Shown one piece after another: positions 20,520-30,341 of a stretch of DNA of 64,000 bases. The position numbers were made by a program, and so were the translations under genes. Source of the DNA: Thiomonas sp. FB-Cd (GTDB lineage Bacteria > Pseudomonadota > Gammaproteobacteria > Burkholderiales > Burkholderiaceae_C); the NCBI RefSeq assembly GCF_000733775.1, contig NZ_JPOE01000002.1, positions 2,046,001 through 2,110,000 of the forward strand. The letters are read 5' to 3'. The notes beneath the pieces are model-generated. The model made no database searches. It had not been told where the DNA came from and worked only from the letters and a program-made list of their open reading frames with translations. Each line of letters begins with the position of its first letter. Within the stretch, counting starts at the first letter, position 1.

Positions 20520-21868
20520 CGCATCAATCCGGCGCCACCCATGCGCTGCATCATCTTGAACATCTTGCCGCCCTTCATTTTTTTCATCATGTCGCGCATT
20601 TGCTCGAACTGGCCGAGCATGCGGTTGACTTCCTGCACCTGCACGCCAGCGCCGGCGGCAATTCGACGCTTGCGCGATGCCTTGATGACGTCCGGCTTGC
20701 GACGTTCCTGCGGGGTCATCGCGCAGATGATGCCCTGCATGCGGCGCACGTCGCGTGCAGCCTTGTCCATGTCGGCCTGACCCGCGCGCGCCTGCATTTC
20801 CGCCGGGAGTTTGTCCATCAGCCCCTGCAGCCCCCCCATCTTGTTCATCTGCTGCAACTGCATGAGGAAGTCGTTGAGATCGAATTGTTCACCCGACTTC
20901 ACCTTCTGTGCGAGTTGCTGCGCTGCCTGAATGTCAACGCTGCGCTGCGCCTCCTCCACCAGGGCCAGCACGTCGCCCATGCCAAGGATTCGATCCGCCA
21001 TGCGCGACGGGTCGAAGGCTTCCAGTCCGTCAATTTTTTCCGACACGCCAGCGAACTTCACGGGAGCACCCGTGACGTGGTGGACGGAAAGCGCCGCGCC
21101 GCCGCGCGCGTCGCCGTCGAGCTTGGTCAACACAATGCCCGTCAGTGGCAGCGCATCATGGAACGCTCGCGCTGTGGCAAGCGCATCCTGGCCCTGCATG
21201 GCGTCGACCACGAAAAGCGTCTCGATCGGCTTGAGCACGCCATGCAGTTCGGCGATCTCGCGCATCATGTCCGCATCCACCGCCAGGCGGCCGGCGGTGT
21301 CCACCAGCAGCACATCGAAGTGGTGGGCGCGCGCATAATCCAACGCCCGCTTTGCGATGTCCAGCGGCTTTTCGCTGGGAGATGAGGGCAGAAATTCGGC
21401 CCCGGCCTGTTGTGTGACAGTCTGTAGCTGCGCGATGGCAGCTGGGCGGTACACGTCGCACGACACCGTGAGTACCTTTTTCTTTTGACGCTCCGTCAGC
21501 CACTTTGCCAACTTCGCCGTGGTCGTGGTCTTGCCCGCGCCCTGCAGGCCGGCCATGAGTACAACCGCTGGCGGCTGCACCGCGAGGTTCAGCCCAACGG
21601 CCTCGGGCCCCATCAGGGCCGCCAGCTCTTTGTGCACCACGGCGACCAGCGCCTGTCCGGGCGAGAGCGACCCTACCACCTCCTGCCCGAGCGCTTTCTC
21701 CTTCACGCGCGCGGTGAACTCGCGCACCACAGGCAGCGCGACGTCCGCCTCCAGCAAGGCCAACCGCACCTCGCGCATCATGTCGGCGATATTGGACTCG
21801 GTGATGCGTGCCTCGCCTCGCATGGTCTTGACGACTCGGGACAGGCGCTGGGTCAGGTTATTGAGCAT
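20513..21868 (-). CDS. ffh: Signal recognition particle protein Ffh
   Basis: A 451-residue SRP54 GTPase that binds 4.5S RNA and the signal sequences of nascent membrane proteins. N domain residues 1-85, then the G domain with GLQGAGKTTTTAKLA near residue 105, DTAGRLAVDADMM and LTKLDGDARGGAALS. The C-terminal M domain is methionine-rich (QMNKMGGLQGLM, MKKMKGGKMFKMMQRMGG). The ATG at 21868 (MLNNLTQRLSRVVKTMRGEA) is the family start; the open frame upstream to 22033 is spurious. Divergent from ypjD. Confidence 0.96.
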   Translation of the reverse strand: MLNNLTQRLSRVVKTMRGEARITESNIADMMREVRLALLEADVALPVVREFTARVKEKALGQEVVGSLSPGQALVAVVHKELAALMGPEAVGLNLAVQPPAVVLMAGLQGAGKTTTTAKLAKWLTERQKKKVLTVSCDVYRPAAIAQLQTVTQQAGAEFLPSSPSEKPLDIAKRALDYARAHHFDVLLVDTAGRLAVDADMMREIAELHGVLKPIETLFVVDAMQGQDALATARAFHDALPLTGIVLTKLDGDARGGAALSVHHVTGAPVKFAGVSEKIDGLEAFDPSRMADRILGMGDVLALVEEAQRSVDIQAAQQLAQKVKSGEQFDLNDFLMQLQQMNKMGGLQGLMDKLPAEMQARAGQADMDKAARDVRRMQGIICAMTPQERRKPDVIKASRKRRIAAGAGVQVQEVNRMLGQFEQMRDMMKKMKGGKMFKMMQRMGGAGLMRR

Positions 21869-22065
21869 AGAGTGGTCTGCGGTAGTCTGGCGTGTCCATG
21901 CGCTGGGGCAACGGACGGTGTAAACCGGATGGCGGGCCGGTGCGCCGGACCGGACTTGCCGAGGTGTCATCCAGCCGGGACGGGCCCCAGGTTCCTGGAT
22001 GCGGGACAATGGGCCTTCCTCGCACGGCGGCAAAAATCGGCAAGGCCCTCGGTTAAACTCAAAAC

Positions 22066-22893
22066 ATGTGGATTTTAGTCAACGGCTCGGCCTTCGTACT
22101 CTACCTGCTGGCTTCGTTTCTTGCCCGTCCGCGGGGTGGGCGAGCGCGCGCGACCCAAGCCTCGGGTGAGCATTCCTATCGTGATGCGGCCACGGTAGCC
22201 ATGCTGCTCGCGTGGCTTGCCCATGCCAGCAGTTTTGTTCTCGTCCTTCAGGGTTTGCATGATCCGGATTTCGGGTTTGCCCCGGCACTGTCGCTCACGT
22301 TCTGGCTGGTTGCTGCCGTGTACTGGGTGGAAAGCCTGTATTACCCGTTACAGGGTCTGCGGTCATGGATCTGCCTGCTGGCGGCGATCTCCCTGCTATT
22401 GACCTGGTTCTTTCCCGGTGACCGCCTGGCTCCACCGGGTGCGGGCATCGCGTTTTCATTGCATTGGGCCATGGGCATAGCGGCTTATGGCCTATTTGGT
22501 GCGGCGGTGCTGCATGGGTTCATGCTGTGGTCGGCCGATCGCGCATTGCATCGACGCCGGCCCACCCTGGCGGGGCTCGGCCCGGCCCTTCCCCTGCTGA
22601 CCCTTGAAAAGCTTACCTACCGGTTGGCGGCGCTCGGCTTCGCCTTGCTCACCGCTTCCCTGCTCTTCGCCATCAGCTTCAGCGAACGACTGTTCGGGCA
22701 CGCCTTCGAACTGAACCATCAGACGGTGTTCGCCGTGGCGGCATGGCTGCTGTTTGCGGTTCTTCTTCTGGGACGAGGCGTGCTGGGCTGGCGCGGGCGG
22801 CAGGCATTACGCTGGTTGTTCTCCGGTTCGGCCCTGCTGTTGCTGAGCTATGTCGGCTCGCGCTTCGTCCTTCAGGTCATCCTCCACCGATGA
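22066..22893 (+). CDS. ypjD: Inner-membrane protein of the YpjD/CcsA family
   Basis: A 275-residue protein with about eight hydrophobic segments, of the HemX/CcsA (cytochrome c assembly) family. Histidines in LAWLAHASSFVL, FSLHWAMGIAAY and FELNHQTVFAV are spaced as in family members, where two of them may bind haem. A WWD haem-handling motif of true CcsA is absent, so this is the YpjD subgroup, whose role (often linked to haem or magnesium/cobalt resistance) is unsettled. It stands divergent from ffh, and its stop overlaps the next gene by 4 bases. Confidence 0.85.
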   Translation: MWILVNGSAFVLYLLASFLARPRGGRARATQASGEHSYRDAATVAMLLAWLAHASSFVLVLQGLHDPDFGFAPALSLTFWLVAAVYWVESLYYPLQGLRSWICLLAAISLLLTWFFPGDRLAPPGAGIAFSLHWAMGIAAYGLFGAAVLHGFMLWSADRALHRRRPTLAGLGPALPLLTLEKLTYRLAALGFALLTASLLFAISFSERLFGHAFELNHQTVFAVAAWLLFAVLLLGRGVLGWRGRQALRWLFSGSALLLLSYVGSRFVLQVILHR

Positions 22894-23111
22894 AATACCT
22901 GCTCGTATTCGTGGTTGTCATCGTGGGACTGACTCTGTTGAAGAAGAGCCACCAGCACCGCGAGATTCCCGGCGCGCGTAAGCCCCGCAAGCCTGCTCCT
23001 CCGGAGCACATGTACGCCTGCCACCATTGCGGCGTGCACGTGCCCCAGAGTCGCTGCGTGTGGAAGGGCGACAACCCCTACTGCTGCACCGAACATGCCC
23101 GCTTGGGGTGA
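22890..23111 (+). CDS. PP0621-like small membrane-anchored zinc-ribbon-like protein
   Basis: A 73-residue protein: one membrane segment at residues 3-17 (YLLVFVVVIVGLTLL), a basic linker rich in Lys, Arg and Pro, then a cysteine-rich end, YACHHCGVHVPQSRC and YCCTEH. Four to five cysteines and histidines could hold one zinc ion. This architecture and its place between ypjD and pilS are conserved in betaproteobacteria, to my knowledge. Overlap with ypjD (ATGA) and a 17-base overlap with pilS indicate one operon. Function unknown. Confidence 0.75.
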   Translation: MKYLLVFVVVIVGLTLLKKSHQHREIPGARKPRKPAPPEHMYACHHCGVHVPQSRCVWKGDNPYCCTEHARLG

Positions 23112-24819
23112 ATTGCGCTACGGCGACGCTGAAGGCAAGCCCGACAGCGGCTTTGCCTTCCAACCTGAACACCAAGCCAACGCCCACGCCTCCGCCCTGA
23201 TTGACCGCATGATCTCGGGTGTGGCGCCAAGCCGGGAGCGCCTGCGCGCCTTCCGCTTGCTCGGCGCCGCGCGCCTGATGATGGGCGGAATTTTGCTGGG
23301 GTGGTTTTTGCTGACCGAGATGGGCCCGGCGCATGCGAGCCATCGTCTGGGGTTGTGGATCGCCCTGGGTTACGCCGTGGTGGTTGTGCTGCAGTTCGTG
23401 TTGAGCCTCAGCACTTCGCGCGGCTTTGCATGGCAGGTTCTGGCAGCCGTACTGACCGATTTGGCCGGTTATGCCACCCTGCAACTTTTGGCTGGCCAAC
23501 CCTCGCGCGAGTTCGTCCTCAGCTACACGCTACCCGTGTTGGCAGCCGGCGTGTATGGGACCCTGCGCTTTACGCTCGCCACTGCCGCTGCCGTGTCGCT
23601 CATTCTCCTCGCGCAGGCCCTTTGGATGTTTACTGGCGGCACCAACCTGGCCGACCCTCAATTCCTCGGCGCCGGCTTCGTCGGCGCCGCCTATTTCGCC
23701 ATCGGCGTGCTGGCCTGGCAGCTATCGCAGCGGCTGGTGCGCCAGGAGGAGCGAGCCCGTGCGAGTGAAATTCGAGCCAAGCGCCAACTCGCCATCAACC
23801 GCCATGTGCTCCTTGAGCAGCCCGACGGCGTGATGGTGCTCGACGCCACGTTGCGGGTGGAAACGGCGAACCCTGCAGCCGTTCGCATGCTGGGCTTGAG
23901 CGACCCCAACACCGCTGAGACGGAGCCTGTGCTCCTCACAGGCCACCCCGGCGCCCGCGTGCTGGCCGACGCAGTACGCCAGCACGCTGCATTGGGCCTT
24001 CCCCCTGCACCAGTCATTTTCGAGGGGCCTGGCGGACTGCGCCTGCAGGCGCGTGTGCAACTCCTGCGCCAATTGCCGGGCGAGCCAGGGTACGTCGTGT
24101 TTGTCCAGGATCTCCGGGAGATCAGCCATCAGATCCAGCAGGACAAACTTGCGGCGCTGGGGCGCCTTGTCGCCGGTGTCGCGCACGAGATTCGCAACCC
24201 CTTGGGTGCCATTGCCCAGGCGAACCAGCTCTCGGCCGAGCCCGGACTGAATGACGTTCAGCGCGAGCGCATGTCGGCGTTGATTGCACAGAACGTGGAC
24301 CGGCTCAACCGTATCGTGGAAGACGTGCTTGACCTCGGACGATCCACCGCGCGCGAAGGCATCGATCTGCAACCCATGCGCATGCTGCGCGAATTGGCCA
24401 CAGAGTTCGACCACGACGGGCAGGGACGTGTTGCACTGCTGGCTGACGACGAGGCGGCGACCCTGCATTTTGATCCGCAGCACCTGCGCCGCGTGCTGGT
24501 GAATCTGCTCGGCAACGCACGCCGCTTTGCCAGCACTCGCGCAGGCGCCATCCGCGTGCGGCTGCGCGGCACTGGACGAGTGCGCGAACTCAGCGTGGCC
24601 AATGACGGCCCGGTCGTGGCCCCGGAAAAACGCGCGCAGATGTTTGAGCCCTTCTTTACCACCGACAGCCGCGGCACGGGCCTGGGTCTGTATATTTCCC
24701 AGGAATTGTGTTCGCGCTACGGCGCCCGACTGGAGTACCGCGTCAGGCGCGAGCATGACCCGAAGGCCTTCGGGGAGTTCGTCATCATTACCACTGCCGC
24801 ACTTGAAAACCGGCCCTGA
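23095..24819 (+). CDS. pilS: Type IV pilus sensor histidine kinase
   Basis: A 574-residue membrane histidine kinase. Residues about 55-215 hold six hydrophobic segments, followed by a coiled linker and a PAS-like domain (about 230-340, VMVLDATLRVETANPAAVRML). The phospho-acceptor H-box is GVAHEIRNPLGAI near residue 365, then N-box HLRRVLVNLLGNARR and G2 RGTGLGLYISQEL. Together with the downstream NtrC-type regulator it is the PilS-PilR pair that controls pilin transcription through sigma-54. Overlaps the previous gene by 17 bases and precedes pilR by 18. Confidence 0.92.
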   Translation: MPAWGELRYGDAEGKPDSGFAFQPEHQANAHASALIDRMISGVAPSRERLRAFRLLGAARLMMGGILLGWFLLTEMGPAHASHRLGLWIALGYAVVVVLQFVLSLSTSRGFAWQVLAAVLTDLAGYATLQLLAGQPSREFVLSYTLPVLAAGVYGTLRFTLATAAAVSLILLAQALWMFTGGTNLADPQFLGAGFVGAAYFAIGVLAWQLSQRLVRQEERARASEIRAKRQLAINRHVLLEQPDGVMVLDATLRVETANPAAVRMLGLSDPNTAETEPVLLTGHPGARVLADAVRQHAALGLPPAPVIFEGPGGLRLQARVQLLRQLPGEPGYVVFVQDLREISHQIQQDKLAALGRLVAGVAHEIRNPLGAIAQANQLSAEPGLNDVQRERMSALIAQNVDRLNRIVEDVLDLGRSTAREGIDLQPMRMLRELATEFDHDGQGRVALLADDEAATLHFDPQHLRRVLVNLLGNARRFASTRAGAIRVRLRGTGRVRELSVANDGPVVAPEKRAQMFEPFFTTDSRGTGLGLYISQELCSRYGARLEYRVRREHDPKAFGEFVIITTAALENRP

Positions 24820-24837
24820 CCCAAAGCAGCCCGATCC

Positions 24838-26313
24838 ATGTCCGAAGCAGCAGCCCCGATTCGCATCCTCATCGTCGATGATGAACCTGATTTGCGCGAA
24901 CTCTATACCTTGACCCTCGTGCGTGAAGGCTGGCAGGTGGAAGAAGCCGAGAGCGTCGCTGAGGCGCGCGCGCGCATGAATCAGCACCGCTTCGACGTCG
25001 CCATCGTCGACATGCGGCTGCCCGATGGCGAAGGACTCGACATCCTGGCTTGGTCGGCCGCTCTCAAGCGCGGTGAGCGCATCATCATCGCCACCGCCTA
25101 CGGCAGCGCCTCCACCGCTGTGCAGGCGCTGAAGATGGGCGCCTTCGACTACCTCACCAAACCCGTGGACTTGCGCCAATTGCGTCAAGTGGTTCGCTCG
25201 GCCATCGCTCAGGGTGCGGTTGCCGGAACACCGGAAAAGCAGACGGCAGCGCTGCAGGCCATGGTGGGCGAATCCGCGCCGATGCAGGCCGTCAAGGACA
25301 CGCTTCGCCGCTCGGCCCGCGGCATGGCCCCGGTGTTGATCCACGGCGAATCGGGAACTGGAAAGGAGTTGGCGGCCCGCGCGGTGCATGAACTGAGCAA
25401 TCGCGCTGCCGGGCCGTTCGTGCCGGTGAATTGCAGCGCGATTCCCGAGCAGATGTTGGAGGCCGAATTCTTTGGCTACCGCAAGGGGGCGTTCACCGGA
25501 GCAATGGCCTCGCACGACGGATTTTTCGCCGCTGCCGGTGGTGGCACGCTCTTCCTCGACGAAATCGGCGAACTTCCCCTGTCCATGCAAGCCAAACTGC
25601 TGCGGGCCGTGCAGGAACGCAAGATCCGTGCATTGGGCGAAACCACCGAAACGCCGGTCGACGTGCGCCTGGTCAGCGCCACCCATCGAGACCTTCAGCG
25701 TTGCGTGGCAGAGGGTCTGTTCAGGCAGGACCTGTATTACCGGCTCAACGTCATCGGGGTGGCCCTGCCACCGTTGCGCGAACGCCTGGACGACCTGCCC
25801 TTGCTCGTCGACGCACTGCTTCGACGCATCCGCTCCGACCACGAGCGCCCGGAGCTGCGTCTCAGCCCGGAGGCCCTCCTGCAGCTGCGCATGCATGCCT
25901 TTCCAGGCAATGTGCGCGAACTGGAGAATCTTCTGCACCGCGCGACCGCCCTGTCCACTTCTGACATCATCGGGCCGCAGGACCTGGATCCCCCGCCCGA
26001 GGATCTTTTTGCTGGACGCGGCGCCCCGCCGACCCGTGCACCCGCCGTCGACTTCCCGGCACCGGGATCCGGCTCGCCTGCGGTTGCGCCTCCCTCCCCC
26101 GCAGCGGCACCGCCGACCTGGCAGGCACCCGTCCTGCCGCTGGATTTGTCCACCTACCTCGATCGGATCGAGCGCGGCATCCTTCTCGAAGCGCTGCGCC
26201 GAACGCGTTTCAACCGCACGGCCGCCGGCCAGCTGCTCGGGTTGAATCTGCGCCAGATCCGCTACCGCATGGAGCGCCTGAACATACGCGACGATGGGCC
26301 CGACGCGTTCTGA
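24838..26313 (+). CDS. pilR: Sigma-54-dependent response regulator PilR
   Basis: A 491-residue NtrC-type activator. Receiver domain residues 1-125 with phospho-acceptor Asp58 (VDMRLPDGEG) and Lys108. The AAA+ domain has Walker A GESGTGKE (170-177) and GAFTGA (217-222), the sigma-54 contact loop, then a Pro/Ala-rich linker (about 385-430). A Fis-type helix-turn-helix ends the protein (AAGQLLGLNLRQIRYRMERL). It is expected to activate pilA; that gene is not in this window. The last 20 bases overlap ampD. Confidence 0.94.
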   Translation: MSEAAAPIRILIVDDEPDLRELYTLTLVREGWQVEEAESVAEARARMNQHRFDVAIVDMRLPDGEGLDILAWSAALKRGERIIIATAYGSASTAVQALKMGAFDYLTKPVDLRQLRQVVRSAIAQGAVAGTPEKQTAALQAMVGESAPMQAVKDTLRRSARGMAPVLIHGESGTGKELAARAVHELSNRAAGPFVPVNCSAIPEQMLEAEFFGYRKGAFTGAMASHDGFFAAAGGGTLFLDEIGELPLSMQAKLLRAVQERKIRALGETTETPVDVRLVSATHRDLQRCVAEGLFRQDLYYRLNVIGVALPPLRERLDDLPLLVDALLRRIRSDHERPELRLSPEALLQLRMHAFPGNVRELENLLHRATALSTSDIIGPQDLDPPPEDLFAGRGAPPTRAPAVDFPAPGSGSPAVAPPSPAAAPPTWQAPVLPLDLSTYLDRIERGILLEALRRTRFNRTAAGQLLGLNLRQIRYRMERLNIRDDGPDAF

Positions 26314-26911
26314 ACCCGCAGCACGCGCGCAGCCGCGTGCCCGGGCGCTGTTCGACCATGGCTGGTATCGCCACGCGCAGCACCGGCCGTCACCCCATTG
26401 CGATGCGCGGCCCTATGGCACGACACTGGATCTGGTGGTGCTGCACAACATCTCCTTGCCCGCAGGGCAGTTCGGCGGCGACTTCATCGATGCTCTGTTT
26501 CTCGGCACGCTCGATAGCCGCGCGCACCCCAGCTTCGCCGCGTTGGAGGGTCTGCGTGTATCGGCCCATTTTCTGGTGCGGCGCGATGGATCGCTTGTGC
26601 AATACGTCGGGTGCGAGCAGCGTGCCTGGCATGCCGGCGCTTCCTCGTTTCAAGGCCGCAGTCGGTGCAACGACTACAGCCTGGGCATTGAGCTTGAAGG
26701 CAGCGACACCATCCCGTTTGAGGCGGCGCAGTATGACACGCTCGCGGCCCTGGTCGCCGCATTGGTCGAGGCTTATCCCATCCGTTTCATCGTGGGTCAC
26801 AGCGACGTCGCACCCGGGCGTAAGACCGATCCCGGCCCTTGCTTTGACTGGGCCGCGCTGCGCCGCGCAAGCGGCCTCGCTTCCACAGGTTTTCCCTTAG
26901 TCAAAACCTGA
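26294..26911 (+). CDS. ampD: 1,6-anhydro-N-acetylmuramyl-L-alanine amidase
   Basis: A 205-residue cytosolic zinc amidase that splits the stem peptide from anhydro-muropeptides during cell-wall recycling. Zinc ligands are seen as His in VVLHNISLP, His in VGHSDVAPGRKTDPGPCF and Asp in the same block (KTDPGP), matching AmpD. Other family features are SAHFLVRRDG and YSLGIELEG. No signal peptide. The ATG at 26294 lies inside pilR (20-base overlap) and gives a slightly long N-terminus compared with E. coli AmpD (183 aa); a later start cannot be excluded. Confidence 0.9.
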   Translation: MGPTRSEPAARAQPRARALFDHGWYRHAQHRPSPHCDARPYGTTLDLVVLHNISLPAGQFGGDFIDALFLGTLDSRAHPSFAALEGLRVSAHFLVRRDGSLVQYVGCEQRAWHAGASSFQGRSRCNDYSLGIELEGSDTIPFEAAQYDTLAALVAALVEAYPIRFIVGHSDVAPGRKTDPGPCFDWAALRRASGLASTGFPLVKT

Positions 26912-26963
26912 TTTTTCCGGTTTTGCGGGGGGCGGCGATGTGGACAAGCTGTGAAAATGCTGT

Positions 26964-27011
26964 GCACTAGCTATGGGGTCTTGCTATCCTCCCCAACGCT
27001 AGATATAGTGC
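26964..27011 (+). promoter_or_regulatory. nrdA promoter with two NrdR boxes
   Basis: -35 TTGCTA (26981-26986) and -10 TATAGT (27004-27009) are 17 bases apart. Two sequences resemble the 16-bp NrdR box (consensus near ACACTATATATAGTGT): GCACTAGCTATGGGGT at 26964-26979 and ACGCTAGATATAGTGC at 26996-27011. They start 32 bp apart, three helical turns, as in known NrdR operators; the second overlaps the -10 box. NrdR with bound dATP would block the promoter. The second box is strong, the first weaker in its right half. The rest of 26912-27243 holds no gene. Confidence 0.75.
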
Positions 27012-27243
27012 GAAACGAGTGCATCCCGCATGACGGCCGATCAGCTCTTCGGAGCTGAATCGGCAACGTTCTGCCCCGAGACGAGCCCGGCCCTGATCCA
27101 CGAGACATACCTGTGCATCCGCCCGACAACCCAGCACGATCTTCGCCCCCCGATGCACGAGCCTCACATGCCCCTTCATCCCGCTGCCGCCTGTTCATGC
27201 GGCAGCGCCCCCGATGCCTGACCAAGATTCAAGGAGACCTTGC

Positions 27244-30180
27244 ATGAACCTCGATTCCACGCCCACCGCCGCCGATGCACCCGCTGCGATGCCCATGCAA
27301 GCTCATGGCCCCGACGCTTCCCAACCGCAGGTCTATGGCGACTACAAGATCATCCGTCGCAACGGGGCTGTTGTGGGTTTCGAGCCGGCCAAGATCCACA
27401 TTGCGCTGACCAAGGCCTTCCTCGCCGTGCAGGGCGGCCAAAGCGCAGTCTCCGCCAGCATGCGCGAGCAGGTGGAAGATCTGACGCAAGCCGTGGTGCG
27501 CGCCCTGATGCGCAGCCGCCCGGGCGGCGGCACGTTCCACATCGAAGACATTCAGGACCATGCAGAGCTTGCGCTCATGCGCGCCGGCCAGCATGAGGTG
27601 GCGCGTGCCTATGTGCTGTATCGGGAGAGACGCGCGCAGGAGCGCGCCAAGCAAAAGCAGGACGCCGCGACACCGGCGCCTCATGCTCTGCATGTCACCG
27701 ACGAGGGCGTGCGCAAGCCGCTGGATGCGGTGGCACTGGAAGCTCTGGTGCGTTCGTGTTGCGCAGACCTCGGGGCCGATGTCAAGCCGGAGCCGATTCT
27801 CGGCGAGACCCAGCGCAATCTCTATGACGGCGTCCCGATGGCCGAGGTGTACAAGGCTGCCATCCTGGCTGCCCGGACCCTCATCGAGAGCGACCCCGGC
27901 TATGCCAAGGCCACTGCGCGTCTATTGCTGCACACCATTCGCAAGGACGTGCTCGGCGAGGAGGTTGTGCAGGAGCAAATGGCAACCCGCTACCCCCAGT
28001 ACTTTCCCTATTTCATCAAGGAGGGCGTTGAACTCGAGCTCCTTGACGATCGATTGGCTCAATACGATCTGGCACGCCTGGGCGCCGCGCTCAAGCCGGA
28101 GCGCGATTTGCAGTTCGATTACCTTGGCCTGCAGACCTTGTATGACCGTTACTTCCTGGCCAATCGCGCCGACACCCGTCACAACAAGGATGGCCGGCGC
28201 ATCGAGTTGCCACAGGCGTTTTTCATGCGTGTGGCCATGGGCCTGGCTCTCAACGAGATCGACCGCGAAACCCGAGCCATCGAGTTTTACGAGATCCTGT
28301 CGAGCTTCGACTTCATGTCCAGCACGCCCACGCTGTTCAACGCGGGAACACGCCGCTCACAACTGTCGAGCTGCTACCTCACCACGGTTGCCGATGACCT
28401 CGACGGGATTTACGAGGCGATCAAGGAAAACGCGCTGCTTTCGAAGTTCGCAGGCGGCTTGGGCAACGACTGGACCCAGGTGCGGGCTCTGGGCAGCCAC
28501 ATCAAAGGCACCAACGGCAAGAGCCAGGGTGTGGTGCCATTCCTGAAAGTCGTGAATGACACTGCAGTCGCCGTGAATCAAGGTGGCAAGCGCAAGGGAG
28601 CCGTCTGCGCCTACCTGGAGACTTGGCACCTCGACATCGAAGAGTTCCTGGAACTGCGCAAGAACACCGGCGACGACCGCCGCCGCACCCATGACATGAA
28701 CACGGCCAACTGGGTGCCCGACCTGTTCATGAAGCGCGTGATGGAAGGCGGCAACTGGACTCTGTTTTCACCATCTGATGTGCCCGATCTTCACGACAAA
28801 TTCGGCAAGGCATTCGAAGATGCCTATCTGCGCTACGAAGAAAGGGCGGCCCACGGCGAGATCAAGCTGCACAAGACCGTTCCCGCTGCGCAACTCTGGC
28901 GCAAGATGCTGACCATGCTGTTCGAAACCGGCCATCCCTGGATTACCTTCAAGGATGCTTGCAACGTGCGTAGCCCGCAGCAACACGTGGGCGTGGTGCA
29001 CTCAAGCAATCTCTGCACGGAAATCACCCTCAATACCAGCGCCACGGAAATTGCCGTGTGCAATCTCGGTTCGGTCAACCTCGTCGCGCATCTCAAACAG
29101 CAGGGGGACGGTGCCTATGTGTTGGACCACGACAAACTCAAGCGCACTGTGTCGGTGGCCATGCGCATGCTGGACAACGTCATCGACATCAATTACTACG
29201 CCGTCGCCAAGGCGCGTAACTCCAACCTCAAGCACCGCCCCGTCGGCCTGGGCATCATGGGCTTTCAGGATTGCCTCCATCTGGCACGCATCCCCTATGG
29301 GTCGCAGGCTGCTGTGGAATTTGCCGATCGTTCAATGGAAGCGGTGTGCTACCAGGCCTACTGGGCATCCACGGAACTGGCGCAGGAGCGTGGCCGCTAC
29401 AGCAGCTATCCGGGCTCACTTTGGGACCAGGGCATCCTGCCGCATGACACGCTCAAGCTTCTGGCAGATCAGCGCGGTGGCTACGTCGACGTCGATCTTT
29501 GCACGAGCCTGAACTGGGATGCGCTGCGCGAGCGCGTGCGCACCCATGGCATGCGCAACTCCAACTGCGTCGCCATTGCGCCGACTGCCACGATCTCCAA
29601 CATCATTGGCGTGGACGCCTGCATCGAACCCACCTTTCAGAACCTGTATGTCAAGTCCAACCTGTCGGGTGAGTTCACCGTCGTCAACCAGTACCTGGTC
29701 CGCGACCTCAAAGCCCGCGGTCTTTGGGACCAGGTCATGCTCGCCGATCTCAAGTACTTCGACGGCAGTGTCCAGCCCATCGATCGCATCCCCGCCGATC
29801 TGAAGGCCCTCTACGCCACCGCATTCGAGGTCGACACGCAATGGATCATCGAGGCCGCGGCCCGACGCAGCAAGTGGATCGACCAAGCACAGTCGCTCAA
29901 CATCTACATGGCCGGCGCTTCAGGCAAGAAACTCGACGACACCTACAAACTCGCTTGGCTGCGCGGTCTCAAGACCACGTATTACCTGCGCACGATGAGT
30001 GCGACGCACGCAGAAAAATCCACGGTGAAATCCAGAAAACTCAATGCCGTGCAGCAACCCGCGGGGAGCACGCCCATGTCCGCTGGCGCTGCAGCACAAC
30101 CGTCGGTTGCACCGCCCACGGCTGCAACCGACATCAAGTTCTGCGCAATCGACGATCCTGGATGTGAGGCCTGCCAATAA
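27244..30180 (+). CDS. nrdA: Ribonucleoside-diphosphate reductase alpha subunit, class Ia
   Basis: A 978-residue catalytic subunit that reduces NDPs to dNDPs. An ATP-cone (allosteric activity site) spans residues about 43-135 (KIIRRNGAVVGFEPAKIHIAL). The catalytic core has a cysteine in RRSQLSSCYL, SSNLCTEI with its active-site Cys and Glu, and VCNLGSVNL. The C-terminus, CAIDDPGCEACQ, carries the cysteine pair that re-reduces the site. It is longer than E. coli NrdA (761 aa), as usual in betaproteobacteria. The ATG at 27244 follows AAGGAGA; the open frame begins earlier, at 27214. nrdB follows after 161 bases. Confidence 0.95.
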   Translation: MNLDSTPTAADAPAAMPMQAHGPDASQPQVYGDYKIIRRNGAVVGFEPAKIHIALTKAFLAVQGGQSAVSASMREQVEDLTQAVVRALMRSRPGGGTFHIEDIQDHAELALMRAGQHEVARAYVLYRERRAQERAKQKQDAATPAPHALHVTDEGVRKPLDAVALEALVRSCCADLGADVKPEPILGETQRNLYDGVPMAEVYKAAILAARTLIESDPGYAKATARLLLHTIRKDVLGEEVVQEQMATRYPQYFPYFIKEGVELELLDDRLAQYDLARLGAALKPERDLQFDYLGLQTLYDRYFLANRADTRHNKDGRRIELPQAFFMRVAMGLALNEIDRETRAIEFYEILSSFDFMSSTPTLFNAGTRRSQLSSCYLTTVADDLDGIYEAIKENALLSKFAGGLGNDWTQVRALGSHIKGTNGKSQGVVPFLKVVNDTAVAVNQGGKRKGAVCAYLETWHLDIEEFLELRKNTGDDRRRTHDMNTANWVPDLFMKRVMEGGNWTLFSPSDVPDLHDKFGKAFEDAYLRYEERAAHGEIKLHKTVPAAQLWRKMLTMLFETGHPWITFKDACNVRSPQQHVGVVHSSNLCTEITLNTSATEIAVCNLGSVNLVAHLKQQGDGAYVLDHDKLKRTVSVAMRMLDNVIDINYYAVAKARNSNLKHRPVGLGIMGFQDCLHLARIPYGSQAAVEFADRSMEAVCYQAYWASTELAQERGRYSSYPGSLWDQGILPHDTLKLLADQRGGYVDVDLCTSLNWDALRERVRTHGMRNSNCVAIAPTATISNIIGVDACIEPTFQNLYVKSNLSGEFTVVNQYLVRDLKARGLWDQVMLADLKYFDGSVQPIDRIPADLKALYATAFEVDTQWIIEAAARRSKWIDQAQSLNIYMAGASGKKLDDTYKLAWLRGLKTTYYLRTMSATHAEKSTVKSRKLNAVQQPAGSTPMSAGAAAQPSVAPPTAATDIKFCAIDDPGCEACQ

Positions 30181-30341
30181 ATGTGAGGCCTCTGGATACT
30201 TGGCCCTTTACCTGCCTGCAAGGTTGATCGTTGGTTTTGCGCATCAGAGTGCGTTCCACGATCTCCCGATTTGCGAATGATTGATGCACAGCATATTGAA
30301 TGTGCTTCATAAACAATTGATAATTGACCGAAGGAACAGAC

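Noticed and set aside
23722..25938. 738-codon open frame antisense to pilS-pilR
   Set aside because: It crosses two well-supported genes and has low-complexity His/Gln/Gly composition typical of a shadow frame.
30296..30324. TTGAAT-N17-GATAAT as an nrdB promoter
   Set aside because: The spacing is good, but transcription would start at the ribosome-binding site, leaving an unusably short leader; nrdB is more likely read from the nrdA promoter or another start.
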